The notes under the pieces: model-generated
What the model was told of the DNA's origin: nothing
What the model saw: the letters and a program-made list of their open reading frames with translations, nothing else
Database searches by the model: none
Program-made: the position numbers and the translations under genes
Part shown: positions 48,553-58,408 of the stretch, one piece after another
How the letters are laid out: each line of letters opens with the position of its first letter
How positions within the stretch are numbered: position 1 is the first letter of the stretch
Assembly: GCF_000004195.4 (NCBI RefSeq)
Contig: NC_030677.2
Span: forward strand, 46,811,142 to 46,875,141
DNA length: 64,000 nt
From: Xenopus tropicalis
Taxonomy: Eukaryota; Chordata; Amphibia; Anura; Pipidae
Direction: 5' to 3'

Positions 48553-48631
48553 GCTGATCAGATTCCCAACTACAGACCGGTTTCGCCCTTATTGGGGGCT
48601 CATCAGTGTAGTGTAGGGTTTTCTGATCAGC
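48553..48631 (-). ncRNA. Type I hammerhead ribozyme, unit 1
   Basis: On the minus strand: outer stem I GCTGATCAGA pairs with TCTGATCAGC (10 bp). Then CCC pairs with GGG, and CTACA with TGTAG next to the core, separated by internal loops that could supply the tertiary contact. The core is CTGATGA, stem II GCCC-CCAATAA-GGGC, then GAAAC. Stem III is the palindrome ACCGGT, too short to close alone, so two copies would pair in trans or in tandem. Predicted cleavage is after the C of GGTC, between 48575 and 48574. All conserved core bases are present. Confidence 0.9.
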
Positions 48632-48805
48632 TTAGTCACCATGTGGTTCTACAAACAAATAAATAAGGTTGAGGAGACTGCCTCACACAGACAAAAGGAA
48701 TTCTGGGAATGAATTCCAGATTCTTAATAAAAAATCCCATTTACATGGGTTTATCCTATAGGCTAAAGCTCACCCACTGGGTTTGAAGCTGAAGCCAGGA
48801 CAATA

Positions 48806-48884
48806 GCTGATCAGATTCCCAACTACAGACCGGTTTCGCCCTTATTGGGGGCTCATCAGTGTAGTGTAGGGTTTTCTGATCAGC
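48806..48884 (-). ncRNA. Type I hammerhead ribozyme, unit 2
   Basis: Identical in all core and stem elements to the copy 253 bp away: CTGATGA, GCCC/GGGC stem II, GAAAC, palindromic ACCGGT stem III, CTACA/TGTAG inner stem I and the 10-bp outer stem I. Cleavage at both sites of a transcript would release a 253-nt monomer. Confidence 0.9.
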
Positions 48885-49074
48885 TTAGGTAGAGTCACCA
48901 TGTGGTTCTACAAACAAATAAATAAGGTTGAGGAGACTGCCTCACACAGACAAAAGCAAACAAAAGGAATTCTGGGAATGAATTCCAGACTCTTAAAAAA
49001 AAATCCCGTTTACATGGGTTTATCCTATTGGCTACAGCTCACCCACTGGGTTTGAAGCTGAAGCCAGGACAATT

Positions 49075-50289
49075 AAAACTAACACATCAACCCTATTTGT
49101 GAATGAACCACCTTGAGGTGGCCCAGGTCTTTGGGCAACCTATTCAGTAAACGAACACATACAAAGGCTTGCTTGGATAAATCAGGAAATATAACATTCA
49201 GACTTACAGTTTATGTAAGGCATCTGTCACCATCTTCCCAGAGACAGAAATCCTAACACCCAAACAGAAACCTTCTAACGTCAATGAATTAACAGAGGGA
49301 AGACGATTATCTTTTCATGAAAATGTGTAAGTGGCTAGATGCAATTAAACACGTCAAACGTTTTCCATGATCGAGCGCACTATGATTTTAATCTATCTAT
49401 CTAAATACACACAAAGCTGCACATAGAAGGGTCCATAACTAACAGTTAATGCTGGTTGCTCCCTTCTTACTCTGAAGTGTGAATCCTTTGGTTCATGTCA
49501 GTCAAGGTATTTTCTCCATCAACAGACATTCGCTTGTTACTGCACTGGTGGATTTCAATGTGTAGAAAAGCAAATGTATGTATATTTTCCGCTAAATTCA
49601 CACTGTTTGTGCACTAAAAGGCTGCTGCCTTGCCTGTTCATGCACAGTGATGTTGGGGCAGCGTTTTCCCCCTTAGCCTAAATACACAATAAGATGTTTG
49701 TTTTTAAACAGGTGACAAGAAAATTCTACCTGCTGATTGCTTGCTATGGGTTACTGCCCCGGCAAAACTTACTGTCCTTTATTACATAACACCCTTTATG
49801 CCATAAAAATCAATTTTTTTATTAGACATATGCAGCAATGAAAAAGTCTTAGAGAACGTGTGCTACTGTTATAAGTTATAGTTTCTATTAATTAAGTATC
49901 TGGCACTTATGGAATGCTATTTTAATGAATGTCATTGATAGAAAGTTTGCTCACCATTAAAAACATTGTTCTGGAGCTCATAAATGGTAAATTCTAGCTT
50001 GCCATCTCTCAGTGCCTAGCTTTCTGTGTAAAATTCTGCTTATGTCATTGTATGTTGTAGCTATCATATTACAATGCATGAGTATCCTGCAAATATTTTA
50101 TACTATTAAACAAGAAACTGCATTTTGCTCACAAAAAAGTCAAAGCTTTGTAAGATTTTGTAAAAGAAAATTGAGTCTTCTGTGGGTGTGGCTTTATGCT
50201 TGAAGGATATATTGGTAGTTTTGGAAATAAATCCTTCTATAGTCATTATACCTGTTTATTTGGGTGATGTACCATTCTAGCAAGTCAAA
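49075..50289. other. No recognised feature
   Basis: AT-rich, stop-dense; nothing recognised. Confidence 0.4.
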
Positions 50290-50445
50290 ATGTTTACAGG
50301 GTAACCCTTTTGAAATAAAAAATAACAAAAGTGGTATAAAGATGATACCTTTGTTGGCTAACTAAGATAACCATAGCAAGCTTTCAGAACATTTTAGTCC
50401 CTTTTTCAAGCTGGTAATCAGATAAAAAAAATCAAACTCTGTCAG
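50290..50445 (-). repeat. Decayed hammerhead/Penelope-type terminal fragment
   Basis: The minus strand reads agcttgaaaaagggactaaa, then tgttctgaaagcttgctatg, then gttagccaacaaaggtatca. The aaaaagggac ... gaaagc arrangement echoes a decayed hammerhead stem II and GAAA. A related fragment lies at 31265. Confidence 0.45.
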
Positions 50446-50449
50446 AATC

Positions 50450-50511
50450 GCTTTAAAGCCATTAACAGAATCTGCCTTTACCACATCACTAGGAAGGGCA
50501 TTCCCCTCACC
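50450..50511 (-). mobile_element. CR1/L2-type LINE sliver
   Basis: attaacagaatctgccttta then ccacatcactaggaagggca matches the LINE C-terminal tail at 13187-13240 in the same orientation. It stops abruptly where the minisatellite starts. Confidence 0.7.
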
Positions 50512-51243
50512 TGCTAGGATGATATCATCCCTATGTTCTGCCTAGTAGAATGGTGTTTATGTGAGCTGCCTGGTAGGAAGTTGAGTCTATCATCTGCCTG
50601 GTGGGATGCTGTATGTATAAGCTGCCTGGTGGAATGGTGTTATTCTTATGTTCTGCCTGGTAAGATGGTTTTGTTCCTATGAGCTACCTGGTGGGATGGT
50701 GTTCTGATGAGCTGCCAGGTAGGATGGTATCATCCCTATGTGCTGCTTGGTAGGATGATGTTCCCATTACCTGCCTGGTGGGTAGGTGTCATCCCTATGA
50801 GCTGCCTAGTAGCATGGTGTTTCTATGAGCTACTTTTTGGTATGGTGTAATCCTATATGCTACCTGGTTGGATGGTGTTCCCATGAGATGCCTGGTGGGA
50901 AAGTGTCATCCCTATGTGCTGCTTGGTAGGATGATGTTCCCATTATCTGCCTGATGGGTAGGTGTCATCCCTATGAGCTGCCTAGTAGCATGGTGTTTCT
51001 ATGAGCTACCTTTTGGTATGGTGTAATCCCTATATGCTGCCTGGTTGGATGGTGCTCCTATGAGATGCATGGTGGGAAAGTGTCATCCCTATGAGCTGCC
51101 TGGTATGAAAGTGTCATCCCTATGAGCTGCCTGGTAGGATGGTGTTCCTATGAGCTGCCTGGTGGGATAGTGGTGTTCCTATGAGATGCCTGGTAGGAAA
51201 GTGTCATCCATATGAGCTGCCTGGTAGGATGGTGTTCTGATGA
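50512..51243. repeat. About 28-bp minisatellite with 176-bp higher-order repeat
   Basis: Roughly 26 degenerate units of ctgcctggtaggatggtgtt + cctatgag. At 50741-50916 and 50917-51093, blocks of about six units are repeated almost exactly, a higher-order period of 176-177 bp. Starts directly after a LINE sliver. Confidence 0.88.
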
Positions 51244-51246
51244 AGC

Positions 51247-51390
51247 TACTGTTTTATTATTACAGAGAAAAAGGAAATTATTTTTAAAAATGTAACTTAT
51301 TTGATTATAATGGAGTCTATGGGAGATAGCTTTCCTGTAATTTGGAGCTTTCTGAATAAGGGGTTTCCAGATAATGGATTCCTTAACTGT
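51247..51390 (+). mobile_element. Partial MITE, 'tacaggtatggga' family, right half
   Basis: Matches the right half of the family: tactgttttattattacaga, gagtctatgggagatagctt and ggggtttccagataatggat. It is cut where the minisatellite ends. Confidence 0.75.
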
Positions 51391-53825
51391 TTCAATGAGT
51401 TATATTCACTATATAAAGCATTTGTAAAGATGGAAGGTAAACATTGGCAGTTTATTTCATACGAAGCTGGTCAGTCACTTTTGTGAGGATGATCTGCATA
51501 CACAATTTAAAAAAAAAAAACTAACTATAAGTTATACCTCACAGAGACAATAATTTGGTTTGATAAATAAATAAAAGGCAATTGTCCTAGTTTAACAATT
51601 TAACAATTCAGTATGACTGAACACTAAACATACAGATATTTTTGTTTAAAAATGTAATGGGATATGTAGGGTCAATAAAACATCAGTATGTAGGGCAGCA
51701 GCATTGTTGTTTCCTCATAGACTGAACTTTGGATCCTTTTTATTCAAACTTTCAAGGTTATGATCATGTTTTTGTGCATCTTTGTCATCTACATTGGTGT
51801 TTCAGACACATAACCTTGCATAACTCCACTTAGTGGTGTTGATGAAAATATTTTTATAATCTAAAAGTCTGATATAACAACATGCCATTTATCAAGCTAC
51901 ATTTATTAAGCTACGTGCAGACAGTTCACTATAGATGCTGTCACCGTTCTGTGACTATAGAAAAGCACAAGGTGGCAGGCCAAGTGTTTTTATACAATGA
52001 CAGAACTCCTCAGTGACTTCTAATAGCCCTATAAATTACAGTTGGGAGTACATTATCCTCTATATAACTGTATATAATCCATTAGTAGTATCAGTATCAT
52101 TAGTGCAATTTTTACTCTTTCTTTGTTGTTTATTGATATGTTTAATAAGGAAAAAGAACATGTTTTAAAATACAAAATACTAATAATAATAATACTAATA
52201 ACACAATACCTTGTTCATACAACAACGTTTGTTGAATTTAACTGGTACCTATAATGGTTCACCAGTTAAACTAATTCACAGATACATCAGTCCAGTATGA
52301 AAAAAAACTTTAGAAGCAACAATACATTTTGCAACAAATTGTGAATTGCAGAGACATTCCTTAACCCTTAGGATTCTAATCACAAAATGACTACCAAAGA
52401 AACAGCAAATGGGCACTTTTCAAGACGTAAATAAAAGCAACCATTTTAAGCTTCAAAAGAAGGGGTTAGCAAAATGTCAAGGAAAAGACCACTGGAACAC
52501 TATGATATCAACATGGCAAATAAAAAAATATTGATTTCTTACTTTGTGATGTTTTTGGCACAGGCTGCCTTTGTCCAGTGTCCCTTCATCCAACAAAAAT
52601 GTAGCTTGTATAAATGTCCTTTCATGGAAAGTCTTTTTCTATGTTATACCTGAATGGTACAAACATAAGACATTGTCATGTGCTTACACTGCCAAAGACA
52701 GTTGGGACCTTTACAAATAAAATCATTATTTCTCCAGACTAAGGTTTTTTCTATATGTTTTGTAAGTCTGACTCTTTATACAAAACATACTGTGTAAAGT
52801 AAGATTAGGTAACCTTTGCTATCTCAATTGCTATAAAACTATAATTCCCACTGGTTCATAGAGGTTTGCTGGGAATTGAAGGTTTGGAAGATATAAAATA
52901 CTCATTGCCTTTAGTCCCTGGTAAAAAGCCTAAACAACATGCAGAATACAAAGAATGGATAAAGAGCAGTGATAAAAGAGCATCGTTTCATATTAATACG
53001 GGCATCAAGTACTATTGGAAAAAAATCTGTTATGCGTGGGAATATTTGGTAAAAGAGATTATACATTTAGCAAAAATGGTTTCTCTAGTATGAAAATACA
53101 TGACTTTTTTTGTCTATGTGAATATATTTACATTTTCAGAAAATTATTTATTCTGTTGAAATAATGCTGATGATATAAACCTAAGATGATAGAAACCTTG
53201 CAATGCCAGTAAGTTTAACCTCTTTCCTTCAATGATGCCTTGCAGATGTTTTCATAAGTGCATCCACACCATATACCCAACAACATGGTCAAAAACACAA
53301 TATTAAGAATGGTTTCATTATAGTGACTGTGTTAAAGGGCATACAATATGGGTGGCATATATGGGTGTTGATGGACAAGGTCATGTGTATGGGTTGACTC
53401 TCTTTTTATCATTGAAACTTCAGATTTTTCAAGTGTCATTGAAGTCAGAGGGATATTGAAGCAGTGAAATTATATTTACTTGACAAATTTGACACTGACT
53501 TGAGTATTTCCATTGTCTTAAATGGTCTTTATTTGATTATGTAAAATGTTCTACACTACTAAAACTAATTGTTATATATGAGTGGGCCTAAGAACGTTTT
53601 CCCACATTACTACAGGATATTAAGGTCCCAGTTCTTTGCATTTGCTGTGCTGTCAGTTGCAAGATAAACATAAGCATGGAATAGATACATATCTCACTTA
53701 AACGTATTCAGTGCTGGAATTATGGGCACAGGACATGGAATAAGATAAAAGAAACACACAACAAAGTTAATATATACTAAATGTGCCCACTGAGACTGAA
53801 AAATACCATCCTGCAAATATGTCCA
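51391..53825. other. AT-rich stretch; small hairpin 52843-52886
   Basis: ctataattcccactggttca / tttgctgggaattgaag at 52843-52886 looks like a worn 'ctacaactcccagca' MITE core. Otherwise nothing is recognised in about 2.4 kb. Confidence 0.4.
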
Positions 53826-53937
53826 TCAACTTCTGTACAAACCGGAATAAAAAAGTAAGCCACAACTCCTGGATCTTTTATAAAGACAACTGAATACAAA
53901 TTACAAAATCAATGCCATACAGCGAGGCCCAAAAGCC

Positions 53938-53975
53938 TGACGCGGTTCGGACGCATGCACCCTTAATCATAGGTT
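53938..53975 (-). ncRNA. Degenerate hammerhead-like motif in Penelope-like tail
   Basis: The minus strand reads CTATGATTAAGGGTGCATGC, then GTCCGAACCGCGTCAGG. Compared with CUGANGA...GAAAC, both core halves carry substitutions (ATGATTA; GAACC). Position downstream of the element's coding end fits a terminal hammerhead. Not expected to cleave. Confidence 0.4.
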
Positions 53976-54711
53976 AAACATCAACACGTAGCTAAACATT
54001 ACATAGGTTAAATAACAGCGACCTCTAGTGTTCCAAACCTTAATGACACCACACCAAAAACACTGTTACAATCACAATTCCCTCCTGTACAACATAAGAT
54101 CATAAAGAAAAAGATGTTAAATGAAATGGAGGCAGTACTATGATTCTTATTTTCAGTTTTTCAGTATTTTTCATTTTATAATGAGAATTGTAGAGATTGT
54201 AGAGTTTATTGAGAATTATGTACATTATTTATTTAGCAGAACACACAAAAAGAAAGAAAAAAAAGGGAAGAGGGGGAAGAGAATAAACCCGTTATACCCA
54301 TAGGCAGGCTGGAAAGCAGATGGACATCTGCTCTGTGTGAGCCACTGGATACAAAAATTATAGACCCATTTAAACTAGGTGGGAGATAACTTATCAAGTA
54401 TTGAGTTCATTAGGGACCCTGGTACCCCAGGTAAAAATCCAATATGCCTCATGGATGTCAACATTCTGACCTCTTAAGGGATCTGGGACTTATTCAATGA
54501 TATTAACTTTAAGACCTCTCTTTCCTTTTTCAGTAAAATCAGACAAATGCTTACCTATTGGCGAGAGTACTGTAGATCCCTATTTTCTATAGCCCATTTG
54601 TGCTCCCTAATTCTCCCCTTACACATTGTTTCTTATAACGTACACATTCACGTACACAAGATAAATAACTGTTCTAGCATTGCAATTTCCAGACATATTA
54701 TTGTCATAAAT

Positions 54712-55068
54712 AGTGATGAGCGAATCTGTCCCATTTCCCTTCTCTATAAAATTCATGAAACGGCAAGAAGATTTGCGAAACAGCAAAAAATTTGCAAAAT
54801 GCATTTGTCACATGATTTTTTTTTGTCACCCGCGTCTTTTTTGGTCGCCTGTGGGGGTTTTTTTTCGCTCGTGTGTTTTTGCACGACCACACCCAATTTT
54901 GACACAACCGCGCCCTTTGTTTGAAGTGACCGCGCCCAATTTGCAACTGAATTTTTTTACGCACAGCAAATTTTTTTTGTGCCAAATTTTTAATGAAACA
55001 ATTCGCCTATGGTGAAAAGCGGAAATTCGCTGCAAATCCATGCCTGCCAAAAAAATTCGCTCATCACT
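54712..55068. mobile_element. MITE, 'agtgatgagcgaa' family, full 357-bp copy
   Basis: Starts agtgatgagcgaatctgtcc and ends with the inverse aaaaattcgctcatcact. Family phrases include gaaattcgctgcaaatccat near the right end. Inserted in the Penelope-like element. Open frames on both strands here are element readings. Confidence 0.9.
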
Positions 55069-55460
55069 AGTCATTAATTAATCTGTAACATTACTTCTGT
55101 AACATAACTATCTGTAACATTAGGAGAAAAGACAGTCCTGAGAACTATTGTTTCACATGTCTTACACCTGCTGGAATTGCACCTGTAGGTACCTTTGCAT
55201 GAAAGCCAATTCCCACATGTATTGCTTTTAGTTGTTAAGATGCCAAGATGGATCCAAGCGATGGTGCTCTTTTGGATTCAAACTTGACAGGATAATCTCT
55301 AAGAATATTCTCCATCAACAGATCACTCTTTAAAACTGGTAAGTGTTTCTGAATAGTATTATAAATCTCCCTACATTCACTACTAAATTCTGTTGTTAAA
55401 AAAGTAATCTTAGGGCAATTGCTTTGCCTCTGGTCGAATCTAGAAAAAGAACTAAATATT

Positions 55461-55645
55461 AGTGATGGGCGAAATAATTAGCCAGGTATGGATTTGCAGC
55501 GAATTTCCCCATTTCACCATTTACGTTTTTTTAGCGACAAAAATGTATGCCCACGCATTAAAAAACTTGTTGCTTGAGTAAAAAAAATTGTTGCACCCTC
55601 ATCAAGAAAAAGTTAGGCGTCAAGAAAAGGTGCGGCAACGTTTTC
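55461..55645. mobile_element. Partial 'agtgatgagcgaa' MITE
   Basis: Starts agtgatgggcgaaataatta, continues gccaggtatggatttgcagc and gaatttccccatttcacca. The right terminal repeat is missing. It also interrupts the Penelope-like element. Confidence 0.7.
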
Positions 55646-56401
55646 TATCATTTTAAAATGCATTAGTAAACAAGCCAGTTGTCACAATTCTTGGTCATAC
55701 AAAATTAAAGATAAGCAGTTGTATTTGTATCTAATAAATTGACCATACAGTATACTGCTCATCATGTAATGTGGATGGCTGCTATTGGCCCTCATTGGCA
55801 ACTTGTTTCCGAAAAATCTTAGTGTCAGTCTAAACTATAAGCAGATCATTGATAAAAGAATTATACTAAATAATGTGATCATGTTAAGAATAGATCTCAT
55901 CTTTGGAGATAAAAATTCCTATCAAAATAAAAATAAATTGTGAGGCAATAAAAAATGAAGTGCCAAATTTTAAAAATAATCAGATTGTGAGAGTATAAAT
56001 TGTATGACTTAAGGTGTTGCAACACTGCTTGTTTACCGTGAGTATTGGGTATTGATTAATATATAGAGATTTTACATCAAGAGTAAACCATCTAAAGCAG
56101 AGTTCCCATGGTGTTCTCATGACAGATTCTCCAGTTTGAATAACAAATGGCCTGTGGCACAAAAATAAGAATCAGGTTGAACAACTAAAGGTTGCAGACA
56201 ACTATCTGTCCAATTAGAGAGACCTTCATTCAGGGACCCTTTGCTGGACACTGGACACAATGGGTCAGCCCTATGTGTTACAGAGGGACTTGTGGACCAT
56301 TGGGGGTGGCGGAATATAGGAGGGACTGGGTTGTTTTTAATCAGGAGTTCTCAATCTGTATGATCAGGCACTCCTAGACTAATAACTTAAGTCAACTTTA
56401 A

Positions 56402-56721
56402 GGTGGCCATACACGCACCGATAATATCGTACAAAACCTCGTTTCGTATGATATTCGGTGCGTGTATGGCATGTCGGCGAGTTGACCGATATCGCAGGAA
56501 GCTGCTGATATCGGCCGACTCACCGATCGGACCAGTTGGAAAATTTTGATCGGGCGCCATAGAAGGCGCCTGACCAAAATCTCCCTTCAGCGCTGAATCG
56601 GCAGAAGGAGGTAGAAATCCTATTGTTTCTACCTCCTTACCTGCCGATTCAGCCCTGAATGGTGTGTGGCGGATCTGACGCCAGATCGTCACATCGTCAG
56701 ATCGCCACGTGTATGGCCAGC
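56402..56721. mobile_element. 320-bp MITE with TTAA duplication, 'ggtggccatacacg' ends
   Basis: Left ggtggccatacacgcaccga; right, inverted, cacgtgtatggccagc. Flanked by TTAA (56398-56401 and 56722-56725). The interior has several nested hairpins (gaggtagaaatcctattgtt / aacaat-tctacctcct). TTAA fits piggyBac or Kolobok. It splits the RT region of the Penelope-like element. Confidence 0.88.
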
Positions 56722-57126
56722 TTAAGATAGGTGTTTCTATTGTTTCACTCAAATATCTCTCTGTATCAAGAACTACTAAGCAGCTTCCTTTTTCTGCCTG
56801 CCTGATTGTAAGAGTCATATTTTTAAGTTCCATAATAGCTTTGGATTCAGCTTGTGATATATTCCATTTTTATATATAACCCGTTTAGCTAAATCTGCCA
56901 GATCCTTTTCTACCAAATTCTGAAACACCTTCATGGCAGGACAACAAGACTTTACTGAATAGAAACATATATCAACCTCTGTACCACTAACTCCTTCAGG
57001 AGAGCCATCACTAATCCTTTTTAGGATCTCATCTGTGCCCGTGTTCCTTACTGTTTGCTTCTTACAATGGCTTACCTCTGTAAGTAGTAAAACTGATACT
57101 TGTTTCGACTTCTGCATTGTGTACAA

Positions 57127-58406
57127 TCTTTATTCTTGCATTTGGAAGAAAACCATCACCTTCCTTAACGGTAGGGTTCTCTTAAAGACCCAAGTCAATG
57201 TATTTTTGCTGCTGTTTTTGTTTTCTTTAAAAGTATATTTTATAGCTGATGTTAATGACCAATACTCTTCTGTGTTAATTCATTTGAATTTGAATAATAA
57301 ATAATACATTTAAATAATTGAATTTTTTGTATTTTCCAGTTCTCTGATAGCCTTTGAAGAACTAGCATCAGAATATGTTGTGTCATTTTATTTTACCCAC
57401 TATATGTGAATAATGCTGCTTAAGCAAATGTGGCGCACAAAGCCAACACGTTAACATCCTGTATTAATGATAAAATAGATATAAAAATGTGTCCATACAA
57501 AGCATTTGTTTTCCTATTAAAAAATGTAAATGTGATCATTAGCTTTCTTTACAGAGAAAAGAAGAAATTTCTTCTTCTACCCCGCTGTTTAGCCAGAATG
57601 TTTAGAGAATGGGAAAAAGTTATTTCTTCTACAATTTTCTATAATGAGGAGATATTCATTATTTGAAGTTATGAAAAAACAAAAGAAAACATGGAATTTT
57701 ATTACTGCTTGGAAAGCTGACAAAGTACTAAAGTCATTCCCACAGTTACACTAGAATTAATGTCTGACAGTTGATTGTTTGAAGACCCTTTTTTTGTACA
57801 ACCATTATGCTAAAAACACACATTCCTTACTTTTTTCACTGCATGGAATGCTTTTTGTGACATTCATTTAATTCTTTGCATTAGTAGACAGTACATGAAT
57901 CACATGGCTTCTGAAAAGTCATTCTGAAGATCCTGACAGCTTTGCCACTGGCTCCTTTTCAAGGTACATAAAGTTCAGTGCACAGCAGCACTAATTTTAA
58001 GATAGATATGAAGGCATCAAAAAGTCACAGCAAGTAATAGTTAACAAGGCATTTAAATGCCTTTGCCTTTTTGCTACTTATACTTTGATATCTTTTTTTT
58101 TAAAAAGACGAGACCTCGAAGAGATTAAATTGATGAAAAAGGGTTCTATGCTGTTGGATGGCATTAACACAGATATTCTTTTGTTGTCATGGTAGTTCTG
58201 TTAGCTGATTCTTGTACTTGGGTGAAATTATTACATTCCTTGCTACTGTTTTGCCTTTTATACAGCATTTCCGTTTTTAATGGGGGGGGGGGGGTCTTCT
58301 GTTTGTCCAAACCCTTAAATGATTTGAATTTTAGTCCATCATCACAAAACCTTTCACTTTATGTAAACTAGATATCATTTATAACTCAAACCTACAAAAC
58401 CAGGAA
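57127..58406. other. No recognised feature; G13 tract
   Basis: AT-rich. A run of 13 G at about 58282-58294 is the only standout. Confidence 0.4.
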
Positions 58407-58408
58407 TA

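Larger units (their letters stand above)
48391..49074 (-). mobile_element. Retrozyme-like tandem array (2.6 units of about 253-264 bp)
   Basis: Three head-to-tail units begin (plus-strand view) at 48391, 48655 and 48914 with acaaataaataaggttgagg. The third is cut just after gaagccaggacaat. Units differ by small indels: unit 2 lacks about 10 nt of gcaaacaaaa-type sequence, and ttaggtagagtcacc replaces ttagtcacc. Each complete unit carries one hammerhead ribozyme on the minus strand. Tandem monomers of this size with hammerheads and no coding capacity are the structure known as retrozymes in plants and animals. Confidence 0.85.
53826..57126 (-). pseudogene. Penelope-like retroelement, decayed, minus strand
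   Basis: A single-ORF retroelement type coding a reverse transcriptase (RT) and usually a GIY-YIG nuclease. On the minus strand, in order: FQNLVEKDLADLAKRV and TIRQAEKGSCLVVLDTERYL (about 56770-56960, RT N-terminal 'ADKG' block); FTLDVKSLYIN (about 56060); SSHPHY then SILYGQFIRYKYNC (about 55690-55785, RT thumb); YPVKFESKRAPSL (about 55250); REHKWAIENRD (about 54590); EAYWIFTWGTRVPNELNT with a stop (54400-54460). The order matches Penelope-like proteins. Many stops and frameshifts plus three MITE insertions make it dead. The downstream part at 53830-53975 has a degraded hammerhead-like motif. Confidence 0.82.

Noticed and set aside
56387..56833. 148-codon minus-strand frame as a new gene
   Set aside because: The upstream part is Penelope-like RT and the rest is a 320-bp TTAA MITE inserted into it.
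58282..58294. G13 tract as a regulatory G-quadruplex
   Set aside because: A single uninterrupted G run beside no gene. There is no basis for a regulatory claim.
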